A stretch of 64,000 nucleotides of DNA from Taklimakanibacter deserti (GCA_003574785.1 QORU01000012.1:186001-250000), one strand, 5' to 3'. Counted from the first letter of the stretch, positions 44,186 to 53,678 are shown. Program-made: numbers and translations. The notes: generated by a model not told the origin, from the letters alone.

Positions 44186-44908
44186 CTAGAGGACCGATTT
44201 GAGGAAGGCTGCGGTTTCCGGGCGCGCCGGAGTCCCGACCACCTGCTGCGGCGGACCGATCTCATGGATCTTGCCGTCCTTGAAGAAGGCCACCCGGTCC
44301 GACACCTCGCGCGCGAAGCGGATTTCATGCGTGACCACGATCATCGTCATGCCCTCTTGCGACAGCATGCGCAGCGTATCCAGCACTTCGCCGACGAGCT
44401 GCGGATCGAGGGCGGAGGTCACCTCGTCGAACAGCATATAGTCGGGCGACATGGCCAGCGCCCTGGCGATCGCCATGCGCTGCTGCTGGCCGCCGGAGAG
44501 CCGGCTCGGAAACACGCCGAGCTTGTCGGCGAGCCCCACATGGGTTAGCTGCTTCACCGCGATCGCCTCGGCCTCGCCGGAAGATTTCCTCAGCACCTTG
44601 CGCAGCGCGAGCGTCACGTTTTCGAGGACGGTGAGATGCGGGAAGGCGTTCCATTGCTGGAACACGATGCCGATCTTGCGGCGCAGCCGGTTGATATCGG
44701 TCTTCTTCGCATGGACATCGGTGCCATCCACCATGATCCGCCCGCTCTGTATGGATTCGAGCCCGTTGATGCACATCAGCATGGTCGATTTGCCAGACCC
44801 CGAGCCGCCGATGACGGAGACGACCTCGCCCTTGCTCACCGTCATGGAGACGCCGTCGAGGACCTTGATCGTGCCGTAGGATTTTTCGATGTCGTGGATT
44901 TCGATCAT
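44186..44908 (-). CDS. Polar amino acid ABC transporter, ATP-binding protein
   Basis: A 240-residue ATPase of the GlnQ/HisP group. Walker A GGSGSGKST at about residue 37, Q-loop VFQQWNAFPHLT, signature LSGGQQQRMAIARAL, Walker B YMLFDEVTSALDP and H-loop VVTHEI. The ATG at 44908 overlaps the permease stop by ATGA. It powers the two permeases encoded just upstream. Confidence 0.95.
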   Translation of the reverse strand: MIEIHDIEKSYGTIKVLDGVSMTVSKGEVVSVIGGSGSGKSTMLMCINGLESIQSGRIMVDGTDVHAKKTDINRLRRKIGIVFQQWNAFPHLTVLENVTLALRKVLRKSSGEAEAIAVKQLTHVGLADKLGVFPSRLSGGQQQRMAIARALAMSPDYMLFDEVTSALDPQLVGEVLDTLRMLSQEGMTMIVVTHEIRFAREVSDRVAFFKDGKIHEIGPPQQVVGTPARPETAAFLKSVL

Positions 44909-45555
44909 TGCGCGGTCCATTTCCTCTCGAGCCACATACCGAGCCTGCCTAAGGGAAAGCTCATGGCGAAATAGATGGCGCCGGCGATCGCCAGGACGAG
45001 CAGCGGCTCCTGGGTGCGGGTGATGATCGTCTGCGAGGCGCGCAGGAGCTCGGTGATGCCGATCCACAGCACCAGCGACGTATCCTTCATCACGCCGAGC
45101 GTCAGGCTGATCCAGTTGGGCAGCGCCACCTTGAGGGCGATGGGGAAGACGATGTTTGTGAGATCCTGGAAGTAGGACAGCCCGAGCGAGCGCGCCGCGC
45201 GCCGCGTCGTCTGCGGCACCGCCAGGATGCCGGCGCGCACGATCTCGGTGCAGTAGGATGCGGTATAGATCGCCAGCACCACGCAGGCGATCGCAAAGAC
45301 GGGCAGGTTCGTCGCGAACATGGAATTGGCCGCGTTGAACAGCACGAACTGGATGAGGAGCGGGACCGAGCGGAAGATGTCGAGGAAGAAGCCCAAGGGC
45401 GCGCTCAGGTGCCAGGGGCCTTCCGAGCGCACGACCCCGAAACAGAGGCCGAGCAAGGTGCCGAAGGCCACCGACCAGAAGGTGATGGCGAGCGTCACGC
45501 CGGCACCCTTGAGCATGAAAATGATGTCATTGGCGCCGAACGACATGTGCAGCAT
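44905..45555 (-). CDS. Polar amino acid ABC transporter permease 2
   Basis: A 216-residue inner-membrane permease of the HisMQ type, with about five helices and the EAA loop ARSLGLSYFQDLTNIVFPIAL. I choose ATG 45555 (MLHMSFGAND), with TGAGGA six bases upstream; a TTG at 45567 would lie within that ribosome site. It is 8 bp from the first permease. Confidence 0.92.
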   Translation of the reverse strand: MLHMSFGANDIIFMLKGAGVTLAITFWSVAFGTLLGLCFGVVRSEGPWHLSAPLGFFLDIFRSVPLLIQFVLFNAANSMFATNLPVFAIACVVLAIYTASYCTEIVRAGILAVPQTTRRAARSLGLSYFQDLTNIVFPIALKVALPNWISLTLGVMKDTSLVLWIGITELLRASQTIITRTQEPLLVLAIAGAIYFAMSFPLGRLGMWLERKWTAQ

Positions 45556-45563
45556 GGCAATCC

Positions 45564-46226
45564 TCAATAACGGAACAGGCGGCCGGCCATGAGGCGCGCC
45601 GTGACGGTTACGGATTTCGCCAGCAGGTAATAGAGCACCGCGGCGATTGTGAAATATTCGAAGGTTCTGAAGGTGACGACATTGAGCTGCTGGGTGACGC
45701 CCATCAGGTCGTCGGTGAGGCCGACCACGACGCCGAGCGAGGTCATCAGGATCGCCCAGACCATCTGATTGGTGATCGGATAGAAGACGATGCGGAAGAG
45801 CTGCGGCAGGACGATCGAGACGAACACTTGCGGCGCCGTCATGCCGAGCGAGCGCGCCGCCCTGACCTGCGTCTCGGGGATGGCGCGGAGGCCGCCGCGA
45901 AAGGCTTCCGCCAGATAGCCGGCATTGTTGAAGGTGACGCCGGCGACGAGGGACGGGAAGGAATCGAGCTGGAGACCGAGCGAGCCGAGGCCGAAATAGA
46001 CCATATAGACCTGGAACAGCGCCGGCGTGTTGCGCGCGATCTCGACCCAGGTCACATGGATGGCCCTGAGGATCGGATTATGCGATTGGGCGAAGAGCGC
46101 CAGCATGATGGCGAGCGCGATGCCGAAGATCATCGACAAGGCGGCGATCTCGAGCGTCGTTGCGGCGCCCCAGAGGAGTTGCGGCATCGCTCTGATCGCG
46201 GGATCCCAATGGAAGGTGTAGTGCAT
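45564..46226 (-). CDS. Polar amino acid ABC transporter permease 1
   Basis: A 220-residue HisMQ-type permease, partner of the one downstream. EAA loop: ETQVRAARSLGMTAPQVFVS. The opening YTFHWDPAIRAMPQLLWGAA is typical of glutamate/aspartate-type permeases. A hairpin separates it from the binding-protein gene upstream. Confidence 0.93.
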   Translation of the reverse strand: MHYTFHWDPAIRAMPQLLWGAATTLEIAALSMIFGIALAIMLALFAQSHNPILRAIHVTWVEIARNTPALFQVYMVYFGLGSLGLQLDSFPSLVAGVTFNNAGYLAEAFRGGLRAIPETQVRAARSLGMTAPQVFVSIVLPQLFRIVFYPITNQMVWAILMTSLGVVVGLTDDLMGVTQQLNVVTFRTFEYFTIAAVLYYLLAKSVTVTARLMAGRLFRY

Positions 46227-46262
46227 CGCTCGCGCAGAAACTTCCCGATGTGAAAAACTGGG

Positions 46263-46301
46263 CCCGGCAGGCCCAACGCGGTCGCCGCGGGGCTTGCCGG
46301 G
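46263..46301 (-). terminator. Intra-operon hairpin after the binding-protein gene
   Basis: CCCGGCAGGCCC / GGGCTTGCCGGG forms a 12-bp stem with one G-T pair and a 15-base loop, starting 18 bp after the binding-protein stop. Such hairpins often protect the binding-protein mRNA or attenuate transcription so that the binding protein outnumbers the permease. Confidence 0.6.
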
Positions 46302-46319
46302 ACTCCGCGGCCCGCGCGA

Positions 46320-47138
46320 TCAGCGATAGACGCCCTTGACGGTCAGATCGACGACGTCGCCTTCGCCGATCCACTTCTTGTAGAGCTCGGCATAGCGCCC
46401 GGTGCGCACCTGCTGATTGATGAACAGATCCATGTAGTTGATGAGGCCTTGCTCGCCGCGCAGCGTCACCAGCGCGACATAGTCCGGCACATAGGGTGTG
46501 TCGCCGGCGACGAGGAGGTCGGGATATTTGCCTGACTTGATCAACTCATTGGTCATGGTCGAGATGACCGGCGTCGCGTCGATCTGCCCCTGGCTCAGCG
46601 CCAGGATGGCGTCGGCTTGCGACTGATAGGCGCGGAATGTGGTGTTGGGATCGTTGAGCTTCTTGACATCCGCTTCCCATTGCAGGCCTTCGAAGGTGCC
46701 GGCGACGGCGCCGGTCTTGTGGCCCTTGATGCCGTCATAGCTGGTGATGCCGGTATCCTTGCGGGTCAGGACCACTTGCTTGTAGGCGAAATAGGGAATC
46801 GAGAAGCCGATCGTCTTGGCGCGCTCGAGCGTGTCGGAGGTCGAGGCGACGGCGATATCCGCCCGGTTCGACATGATGGCCGGGATGCGGTCGGGCAATT
46901 GCGTTTCCACGATCTCCGGCTCGACGCCCAGCACCTTGGCCAGATCGCGGCAGTAGTCGACATCGAAACCCGAGGGCTCGCTCTTGTCGTCGCGAAAGCC
47001 ATTGGGCGGGATATCGAGCGTAACCGCACAGCGCAGCTTGCCGGAGGAGATGATGTCGTCGAGCTTGTCGGCCTCTGCGGGCAGGATCGTGGCGACGAGG
47101 GCGCAACAGGCGGCGAAGGTCGAAATGGTGCTTTTCAT
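46320..47138 (-). CDS. Polar amino acid ABC transporter substrate-binding protein
   Basis: A 272-residue periplasmic binding protein of family 3. MKSTISTFAACCALVATILP begins the signal peptide, cleaved near EA-DKL. Lobe 1: LRCAVTLDIPPNGFRDDKSEPSGFDVDY; the ligand-carboxylate arginine is in ETQLPDRIPAIMSNRADIAV. The region resembles amino-acid binders such as those for glutamate or cystine. It is the first gene of the importer-pxpA operon, with a GntR-type dyad 39 bp upstream. Confidence 0.93.
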   Translation of the reverse strand: MKSTISTFAACCALVATILPAEADKLDDIISSGKLRCAVTLDIPPNGFRDDKSEPSGFDVDYCRDLAKVLGVEPEIVETQLPDRIPAIMSNRADIAVASTSDTLERAKTIGFSIPYFAYKQVVLTRKDTGITSYDGIKGHKTGAVAGTFEGLQWEADVKKLNDPNTTFRAYQSQADAILALSQGQIDATPVISTMTNELIKSGKYPDLLVAGDTPYVPDYVALVTLRGEQGLINYMDLFINQQVRTGRYAELYKKWIGEGDVVDLTVKGVYR

Positions 47139-47176
47139 GGTCCATCCCCTAGATGTCTGAAGGCTTGTTTTTGAAT

Positions 47177-47195
47177 ATTGGATAACATATCCAGT
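47177..47195. promoter_or_regulatory. GntR-type operator, site 3
   Basis: ATTGGATA-ACA-TATCCAGT, 8-3-8 dyad with one mismatch, upstream of the minus-strand importer operon. Confidence 0.72.
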
Positions 47196-47295
47196 TTCTA
47201 TTTTCCATTAAACCACTCGTCAGTCAAGCCAGTTCCGGTAATTTTCTGCTTTGGGGAAGTCAAATTGGGGAGATCGCCATTCGTTGACGCCGTAA

Positions 47296-47314
47296 ATAGA
47301 ATATTGTATCCAAA
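47296..47314. promoter_or_regulatory. GntR-type operator, site 4 (weaker left arm)
   Basis: ATAGAATA-TTG-TATCCAAA keeps the right arm well but has a degenerate left arm. TTGACG at 47284-47289 plus 17 bp places TATCCA as the -10 of the aminotransferase promoter, the same arrangement as at site 2. Confidence 0.55.
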
Positions 47315-47335
47315 ACAAAGAAAGGGAGATGAGTT

Positions 47336-48538
47336 TTGAAAGTCACCGCCCCGCGCCTCGATGTCATCAAGCCCAGCCCGAGCCTCGCCGTCACCGCCAG
47401 GGCCGCAGCGCTGCGGGCATCGGGACTCGACGTCATCAGCCTGAGCCTGGGCGAGCCCGACTTCGAGACGCCGCCCAATGTCGTCGAGGCGGCAATCGTG
47501 GCGATGCGCCAGGGCGAGACCCGCTACACCGCGGCCGACGGCACCACCGCCCTGAAACAGGCGATCGGCGTGAAGTTCGCGCGCGAGAACGACCTGGCCT
47601 ACGGCATCGATGAGATCACCGTGGCTTCGGGTGCGAAGCAGATCATCTACAACGCCCTTCTGGCGACGCTGGCGCCGGGCGATGAGGTCATCGTGCCTGC
47701 GCCCTATTGGGTTTCCTATACCGACATCGTGCTGTTGGGCGAGGGCGTGCCGGTGATCGTGCCGTGCCCCGCAGCCTCGGGCTTCAAGCTTCGTCCCGAT
47801 TCTCTGGCGGAGGTCATCACGCCGCGCAGCAAATGGCTGATCCTCAACTCGCCGTCCAATCCGACGGGCAGCGTCTATAGCCGCAGTGAGCTCGAAGCCT
47901 TGGGTGAAGTCCTGATGCGCCATCCGCGCATCCTTGTCATGACGGATGACATCTATGAGCACATCCTTTTCGATGGCCGCCGCTTCCATACGATCGCGCG
48001 GGTCGTGCCGGAGCTGAAGAGCCGCACGCTCACGGTGAACGGCGTATCCAAGGCCTATGCGATGACCGGCTGGCGCATAGGCTATGCCGGCGGCCCGCGC
48101 CAGATCATCGAAGCCATGGCCATGCTGCAGAGCCAGAGCACCTCGAACCCGTCCTCGATCTCGCAAGCCGCGGCCATTGCCGCTTTGCTCGGACCACAGG
48201 ATTTCCTGGCATCGCGCTCTCGGCAATTCCAAGATCGCAGGGATCTCGCTCTTGGCCTCCTCGGCGGCATAGCAGGCCTTTCATGCCGCTCGCCCGAGGG
48301 CGCGTTCTATCTTTACCCGGAATGTGGCGCGCTCATCGGCCGCTTGAGGCCCGACGGCCGGCCGATCGAAAGCGACGACGATGTGGCTCTCTACCTTCTC
48401 GAAGAGGCCGGGGTTGCGGTCGTGCAAGGCTCGGCCTACGGGCTTTCGCCGCATTTTCGCATTTCTTTCGCGACCTCGCCCGACAATCTCGAACGTGCCA
48501 TCACGCGCATCGCTGCGGCCATCGCCCGGCTGCGCTGA
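47336..48538 (+). CDS. Class I/II pyridoxal-phosphate aminotransferase
   Basis: A 400-residue fold-type I aminotransferase of the AspC/AspB Ib subgroup. Motifs: [14 protein letters not shown] near the N-terminus, the PLP asparagine in [13 protein letters not shown], aspartate in MTDDIYEHI, the PLP lysine in [20 protein letters not shown], and the substrate-carboxylate arginine in HFRISFATS. The best start is TTG 47336 with GGGAGATGAG upstream (an ATG at 47329 is out of frame). It heads the operon with the biotin proteins, 8 bp upstream of the carrier. Confidence 0.9.
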   Translation: MKVTAPRLDVIKPSPSLAVTARAAALRASGLDVISLSLGEPDFETPPNVVEAAIVAMRQGETRYTAADGTTALKQAIGVKFARENDLAYGIDEITVASGAKQIIYNALLATLAPGDEVIVPAPYWVSYTDIVLLGEGVPVIVPCPAASGFKLRPDSLAEVITPRSKWLILNSPSNPTGSVYSRSELEALGEVLMRHPRILVMTDDIYEHILFDGRRFHTIARVVPELKSRTLTVNGVSKAYAMTGWRIGYAGGPRQIIEAMAMLQSQSTSNPSSISQAAAIAALLGPQDFLASRSRQFQDRRDLALGLLGGIAGLSCRSPEGAFYLYPECGALIGRLRPDGRPIESDDDVALYLLEEAGVAVVQGSAYGLSPHFRISFATSPDNLERAITRIAAAIARLR

Positions 48539-48546
48539 GGCCTTCC

Positions 48547-48966
48547 ATGGACAAGGACTTCATCGCCGGCCTCATCGCTCTCGTCGAAAATGCCGATATT
48601 GCGGAACTCGAATTCTCGCAAGGCGAGGAACGCATAAAGATCATAGGCCGGCAGAGCGAGGCCTATCCGTCGCAGCGTCCAGCCGCGCCGCCAGCCGTGG
48701 CGCCCAACGACAGCGAGAAGGAGCATGCGATCATCGCCGGCATGTCGGGACTCTTCCATCGCTCGCCGGCGCCCGGCGCCGAACCCTTCGTTTCCCTGGG
48801 CGACGCCGTGGCGGAAGGCCAGACACTTGCGCTTCTCGAGGCGATGAAGTTGCTCACCCCGGTCGAAGCCAATTGTGCCGGCCTGATAGCGGGAATCGAT
48901 GCGGCGGATGGCGCGACCGTCGAGCGGGGGACACGGCTCTTCACCATCCGCCCGCGGGAGGGATGA
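48547..48966 (+). CDS. Biotin carboxyl carrier protein (AccB-like)
   Basis: A 139-residue carrier. The N-terminal AccB-type helix is [21 protein letters not shown], then a Pro/Ala linker, and the biotinyl domain with EAMKL and the target lysine at K101. GEERIKI and [20 protein letters not shown] match AccB. The stop overlaps the next start by ATGA. Because it is separated from any accA/accD, it is more likely dedicated to the local carboxylase than to fatty acid synthesis. Confidence 0.9.
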   Translation: MDKDFIAGLIALVENADIAELEFSQGEERIKIIGRQSEAYPSQRPAAPPAVAPNDSEKEHAIIAGMSGLFHRSPAPGAEPFVSLGDAVAEGQTLALLEAMKLLTPVEANCAGLIAGIDAADGATVERGTRLFTIRPREG

Positions 48967-50333
48967 TGTTCGACAGTGTACTGATCGCCAATCGCGGCGA
49001 GATCGCCTTGCGTATCCTGCGCGCCTGCCGTGCGCTTGGCTTGCGGACGATCGCCGTGTATTCCGAAGCCGACAAGGATCTGCGCCATCTGGCCCTTGCC
49101 GATCAGTCGCTGTGCATCGGACCGGCAAGAGCGGCTGAGAGCTATCTCGACGGCAATGCCATTATCCTCGCGGCCCGGCTCACCGGTGCCGGGGCCATCC
49201 ATCCGGGCTATGGCTTCCTGTCGGAGAATGCCGGTTTCGCCGAGGCCGTCGAAAGGTCTGGGCTCACTTTCATCGGACCTTCATCTGAGGCCATCCGTCT
49301 GATGGGCGACAAGGTCTCGGCCAAGCGGACGATGCGCGCCGCGGGCGTCCCTTGCGTGCCGGGCTCTGAGGGCGCCCTGCCGGACGATCCCCTGGCGATC
49401 GCCGATATTGCCGAAGCGGCGGGCTACCCGGTCATCGTCAAGGCGGCAGGGGGTGGCGGCGGGCGCGGCATGCGCATCGTCCGCGATCCCACCGAGCTTG
49501 CCCAGGCGGTCGCCGTGACGCGCGAAGAGGCGGCGCGCGCCTTCAACAATCCGGCGCTCTATATCGAGAAATTTCTCGAGGCTCCTCGCCATATCGAGAT
49601 CCAGATCCTCACCGACAAGCACGGCAACGCCGTGTGGCTCGGCGAGCGTGACTGTTCGATGCAGCGCCGGCATCAGAAGGTGATCGAAGAGGCGCCCGCT
49701 CCGGGGATAGCGCGCGAGGAGATCGCGGGGCTCGGCCGGCGCTGTATCGAAGCCTGCCTGAGTTTCGGCTATTGCGGCGCCGGCACTTTCGAATTCCTCT
49801 ATGAGGACGGCGCCTTCTATTTCATCGAAATGAATACCCGGGTGCAGGTCGAGCATCCGGTCACCGAGCTCATCACCGGCGTCGATATCGTGCGCGAGCA
49901 GATCAACATCGCGAGAGGCGGCGCGCTCGCCATCACCCAGTCCGATATCCGCATGCATGGCCATGCCATCGAGTGCCGGATCAATGCGGAGGATCCTTTC
50001 TCCTTCACGCCGGCACCTGGATGCGTCGAACGGTGGACGCCGCCGGGCGGTCCGGGCATCCGCGTCGAATCGCACCTCTATTCGGGCTATGTCGTCCCCC
50101 CGCATTATGATTCGCTTATTGCCAAGCTCCTGGCGCACGGCCAGACGCGCGCCGAGGCGATCGCCCGCATGAAAGGAGCGCTCGAGGAGATCGAAACCAG
50201 GGGTTTGACCACCAATGTCCCGCTGCATGTCCGCCTGTTGTCTGAAGAGGGCTTTGCTGCGGGCAGTTTCGACATTCATCATCTCGAGACCCTGATCGCA
50301 CAAGGATGGCTCAAGCAGGAGGCTAGGCCATGA
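48963..50333 (+). CDS. Biotin carboxylase (AccC-like)
   Basis: A 456-residue ATP-grasp enzyme that carboxylates the biotin on the carrier using bicarbonate and ATP. Motifs: [30 protein letters not shown], the glycine-rich loop [14 protein letters not shown], the catalytic stretch [18 protein letters not shown] and the AccC-type end. Length equals E. coli AccC. It shares no fused carboxyltransferase, so the CT function must come from elsewhere, with PxpBC the obvious local candidate. ATG 48963 or 48966 may be used. Confidence 0.93.
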   Translation: MMFDSVLIANRGEIALRILRACRALGLRTIAVYSEADKDLRHLALADQSLCIGPARAAESYLDGNAIILAARLTGAGAIHPGYGFLSENAGFAEAVERSGLTFIGPSSEAIRLMGDKVSAKRTMRAAGVPCVPGSEGALPDDPLAIADIAEAAGYPVIVKAAGGGGGRGMRIVRDPTELAQAVAVTREEAARAFNNPALYIEKFLEAPRHIEIQILTDKHGNAVWLGERDCSMQRRHQKVIEEAPAPGIAREEIAGLGRRCIEACLSFGYCGAGTFEFLYEDGAFYFIEMNTRVQVEHPVTELITGVDIVREQINIARGGALAITQSDIRMHGHAIECRINAEDPFSFTPAPGCVERWTPPGGPGIRVESHLYSGYVVPPHYDSLIAKLLAHGQTRAEAIARMKGALEEIETRGLTTNVPLHVRLLSEEGFAAGSFDIHHLETLIAQGWLKQEARP

Positions 50334-50701
50334 CGCTCGCCGAGATCGCGGAGATCGTCGCGGTGGCCCGCGCCATGGGCCTGACGGCGGCCGAATACCG
50401 GACTGGACCCGGCCTGCTGCGGTTTCGGCTAGCCGCCGTGGGGGGAGATCCGGCGCCTGGGCCGGCATTTGCGCCAGTGAAAGCCCCATGCGCCGGGGTG
50501 TTTCTCCCTGTGCATCCGACACCCACCAGCATCGGTGCTCCGGGCGACATCATCGCGTTCCTGAAGATCGGGCCGTGCCTGCGGGCCATTCAAGCGCCTC
50601 GGCCAGGAATCCTGCGCCGCCGGGCCGAGGAGGGGAGGCTGGTCGGCTATGGCGAGATTCTATTCGAGATTGAGCCGCGCGGCACGCCGTCACAGAGATA
50701 A
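50330..50701 (+). CDS. Carrier-like protein lacking the biotinyl lysine
   Basis: A 123-residue protein with the overall layout of AccB: an N-terminal helix ([20 protein letters not shown]), a strand (GLLRFRLA), a Pro/Ala linker and a lipoyl-like barrel ([20 protein letters not shown]). Where a carrier has EAMKL it reads LKIGPCL, so the lysine is replaced by proline, and the preceding loop is shorter. It cannot be biotinylated at the usual site. Overlap with the carboxylase by ATGA shows tight coupling. It may be a structural subunit or a vestigial duplicate. Confidence 0.8.
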   Translation: MTLAEIAEIVAVARAMGLTAAEYRTGPGLLRFRLAAVGGDPAPGPAFAPVKAPCAGVFLPVHPTPTSIGAPGDIIAFLKIGPCLRAIQAPRPGILRRRAEEGRLVGYGEILFEIEPRGTPSQR

Positions 50702-50768
50702 GATCTTCCGGGCGAATCCTGTTGCAATTGCTGGTGAAACCGCCACAAGCTGTTGCCTTGTCCGATTC

Positions 50769-50787
50769 CGAAGGTCGTAAACCTTCG
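50769..50787. repeat. Inverted repeat upstream of the glycosyltransferase gene
   Basis: CGAAGGT-N5-ACCTTCG forms a perfect 7-bp stem 29 bp before the GTG start. It has no T-run. It could be an operator or an RNA hairpin in the leader. Confidence 0.4.
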
Positions 50788-50816
50788 AGGGCAGCGGACT
50801 AGCCTGGGACGGCAAA

Positions 50817-52739
50817 GTGGCAACGGGGCCGAAAGAGACGCTTCGCGGTGAAGGCGGGAACAGGAAGGCTGTTCCGGCCAAGTCCTTCATTTTGCCCATT
50901 ATTCCCACGTCCGCGCAGTTGCTGGAAGCCATCCAGCGGATGACGCCCAACGAGGCGCAGCAGGCTTTCCGCCACCGCGTCCTGCCCATTTCCTGGGAGC
51001 CCGGCAAGACCGGCTATGTGGCGGCGGGCGAACGCGCCAAGGCCTATGCCAAGGAACAGGGGCTCGAGGTCACCGCCATTACCAATGAGCGCACGGTCTT
51101 GCGCGAATTGCAGCGCGGCCAGGAAAACGAGCTCAGCCAGAACGCGCTCTGGGGCCTCAAGACCCGCTTTCCCCTCCATTCCGCTGCCCAGCCCTTTACC
51201 GCCCAGCAGGCGCTGTGGCTGATCTTCGCTGTGGCCTTCGTCGCCTTCGCCCTGATGTGGGACAGGGAGCCGAGCCTCGTCGCGGGCTTCACGGCGATGC
51301 TGGCCCTGTTCGCGCTTTTGGGCGGCTTCCACATCTGGTGCATCCTGCCGGTGAAGCTCCCGCACGCACCGATCTCCAAGCTCATCCCGGATGCCGAATT
51401 GCCGGTCTATAGCGTGTTCGTGCCCTTGTTTCGCGAGAGCAAGATCGTCGAGCAGACGATCGCGAGCCTGAAGGCGCTCGACTATCCGGCCGCCAGGCTC
51501 GACATCAAGCTCATTCTCGAGGCGGAGGACGGGGCCTTGAGCAAGAGCCTCGAGGACATGCGCCTGCCGGCGCATATGGAAGTGATCGCCGTGCCGAAGC
51601 TCGGCCCCCAGACGAAGTCGAGGGCCTTGAGCTATGCCTTGCCCTTCGCGCGCGGCGAATTGCTTGTCGTCTATGACGCCGAAGATATTCCGGCCGCCGA
51701 TCAGCTGCGCCGCATCGCCGGCGCTTTCGCCGTGGCGCCGAAGACCGTTGCCTGCCTGCAGACCCAGCTCAGCTTCTGGAACCGCAATGAGAACTGGCTG
51801 ACGCGCCAGAGCGCCCTCGAATATGCCTTCCAGTTCAAGCTGCTGTTTCCGCGGCTCGCGAAAACCGGGGTACCTCCCCTCTTCGTCGGCTCCTCCAGCC
51901 ATTACCGGATCGCCACTTTGCGCCATGTCGGCGGCTTCGATCCGCATAATGTCGCGCGCGATTCAGGCTTGAGCTTGCGCCTCGCCCGCTTCGGATTCCG
52001 CACCGTTCTGTTTCCATCGCCGACGCGCGAGGAGGCGACGACACGTCTCAGGGACTGGATGGCACAACGCATCCGCTGGATCAGAGGCGCGCTCCAGACC
52101 ACGATCGTCAACAGCCGCTCGCCCTTCCGCATGTCGCGCGAGCTCGGTCCGCGCAACTTCTTCCTGACGCAGATCGTCACCAGCGTGAGCCTCGTTGCCG
52201 CTCTGGCGCATCCTTTGTTCCTTCTCTGGGTGGCATCGAGCGTCGCCCTTCTGCTGCTCGACCTGCCGCAACCCGGCCAGCTCTGGCTGTTTCTGCAAGG
52301 TCTCTATGTGATCGTTGCCGTCTTCGCCTTCCTGGCGGCGATGGCGGCGGCCATCAGGACATCCTGGTTCTTGGGCAGCGGCGCGTGGGTCTTCACCATC
52401 CTGACTCTTCCGGTTTATTGGCTGCTGATCTCGATCGCGAGCTGGGTCGCGGTGGTGCAGTATTTTTCCGGCGTCACGAGTTGGGCCAAGACGCCGCATG
52501 GCGTGAGCCGCGTCAAGCCGCAGATCGTGGCGGAGAAGAAACCCGACAAGACGCCGGCCATCAAGCCGTTGATCGCCAAACCTGTGGCCAACAGCCCGCT
52601 GGCCGTCAAAGCTGCGGCCAACGGTCCATTGGCTGTCAAAGCTCCGGCCAACAATCCACGGGCCGTCAAACCTTCAGCCAACACGCCGTCGGCCGTAAAA
52701 CCGCTGACTGCTCAGCCGCGGCCGACAAAAGGCATCTGA
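50817..52739 (+). CDS. Membrane family 2 glycosyltransferase with N-terminal GspE-N-like domain
   Basis: A 640-residue processive-type GT2. Residues about 25-110 resemble the MshEN/GspE N-terminal domain ([20 protein letters not shown]). Two helices near 125-180 precede the catalytic domain: [40 protein letters not shown] (D-x-D type) and the acceptor motif [12 protein letters not shown], which matches the Q-x-x-RW of cellulose-synthase-like enzymes. Several C-terminal membrane helices follow, then a cytoplasmic Lys/Ala/Pro-rich tail with decapeptide repeats. The GTG start at 50817 has no strong ribosome site. The product is unknown. Its 3' end overlaps the convergent SDR by 28 bp. Confidence 0.88.
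   Translation: MATGPKETLRGEGGNRKAVPAKSFILPIIPTSAQLLEAIQRMTPNEAQQAFRHRVLPISWEPGKTGYVAAGERAKAYAKEQGLEVTAITNERTVLRELQRGQENELSQNALWGLKTRFPLHSAAQPFTAQQALWLIFAVAFVAFALMWDREPSLVAGFTAMLALFALLGGFHIWCILPVKLPHAPISKLIPDAELPVYSVFVPLFRESKIVEQTIASLKALDYPAARLDIKLILEAEDGALSKSLEDMRLPAHMEVIAVPKLGPQTKSRALSYALPFARGELLVVYDAEDIPAADQLRRIAGAFAVAPKTVACLQTQLSFWNRNENWLTRQSALEYAFQFKLLFPRLAKTGVPPLFVGSSSHYRIATLRHVGGFDPHNVARDSGLSLRLARFGFRTVLFPSPTREEATTRLRDWMAQRIRWIRGALQTTIVNSRSPFRMSRELGPRNFFLTQIVTSVSLVAALAHPLFLLWVASSVALLLLDLPQPGQLWLFLQGLYVIVAVFAFLAAMAAAIRTSWFLGSGAWVFTILTLPVYWLLISIASWVAVVQYFSGVTSWAKTPHGVSRVKPQIVAEKKPDKTPAIKPLIAKPVANSPLAVKAAANGPLAVKAPANNPRAVKPSANTPSAVKPLTAQPRPTKGI
52571..52720. repeat. Five 30-bp tandem repeats in the glycosyltransferase tail
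   Basis: Units of 30 bp, imperfect, each coding about [14 protein letters not shown] decapeptides (consensus AVK-x-x-AN-x-P-x). The period is exact through all five units, which indicates expansion by tandem duplication. The last unit is the most diverged. Confidence 0.85.
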
Positions 52740-53458
52740 TTGGCCATCACGGTCATGAACAGCACATTCACATCGAGCGGCAGTGACGCCATGTGGACGA
52801 CGGCGTCGACCACATGGCGCACATCCATGGTCGCTTCGACGGCGGTCGATCCGTCGGCCTGAAACACGCCGGTCTTCATCTTGGCCGTCATGTCGGTTGC
52901 CGCATTGCCGATGTCGATCTGGCCGCAGGCAATATTGTGGATGCGCCCGTCGAGCGAAGCGGCGCGGGTCAAGCCGGTGATGCCATGCTTGGTGGCGGTA
53001 TAGGGCGCCGAGAAGGGGCGCGGCACATGTGCCGAGATCGATCCGTTGTTGATGATCCGCCCGCCTTTCGGGTCTTGCGCTTTCATGAGCCGGAAGGCTT
53101 CCTGGGTGCAATAGAAGGCGCCCGACAGGTTGGCATTGACGACCGCTTGCCACTGCTCAGCGGTTAGCTCGTCGAGCGGGATGGCCGGCGCATTGACGCC
53201 GGCATTGTTGAACAGGACGTCGAGGCGGCCGAAGGCCGACTTGATCTCGGCGAAGAGCCGGGCGACGGATTGCGGGTCGCCGATGTCGGCGGCGACGGCC
53301 AATGACGATCCGCCGATGCTCTTCTTCGTCTCCTCGAGCGCATCCTTGCGACGTCCGGTCAGGACGACGCTGTAGCCGGCCTTGCCGAGCCCGATCGAAA
53401 CGGCGCGCCCGATGCCGGAGCCCGCGCCTGTGACCAATGCGATCTTGGATTGAGCCAA
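52712..53458 (-). CDS. SDR family oxidoreductase
   Basis: A 248-residue short-chain dehydrogenase with [29 protein letters not shown], the catalytic Ser in [11 protein letters not shown] and Y-x3-K in APYTATKHG. The basic residues TGRRKD after beta 2 favour NADP. I choose TTG 53458 ([11 protein letters not shown]): GGAGG lies five bases upstream and no in-frame ATG is suitably placed before the NAD motif. Substrate unknown. Confidence 0.88.
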   Translation of the reverse strand: MAQSKIALVTGAGSGIGRAVSIGLGKAGYSVVLTGRRKDALEETKKSIGGSSLAVAADIGDPQSVARLFAEIKSAFGRLDVLFNNAGVNAPAIPLDELTAEQWQAVVNANLSGAFYCTQEAFRLMKAQDPKGGRIINNGSISAHVPRPFSAPYTATKHGITGLTRAASLDGRIHNIACGQIDIGNAATDMTAKMKTGVFQADGSTAVEATMDVRHVVDAVVHMASLPLDVNVLFMTVMANQMPFVGRG

Positions 53459-53678
53459 TGAAACCTCCGTAAGATGAATGTGCCCGTGTCCTATCCCGGC
53501 CGCGGATAATAGGTGCCGGCACGCGGCGAACAAGCGGAAATCTGCCGACATGGCTCATGCCGGTACAATGCTGTTTCAGCATCGGAGCTTCGCGCAATCA
53601 AGCCTTGTCATCGGTGCCGACGGCTGTTCCACTGGCGAGAATCGCTTGCCAGACAAACGGGGATCAAGGGGGAGTATG

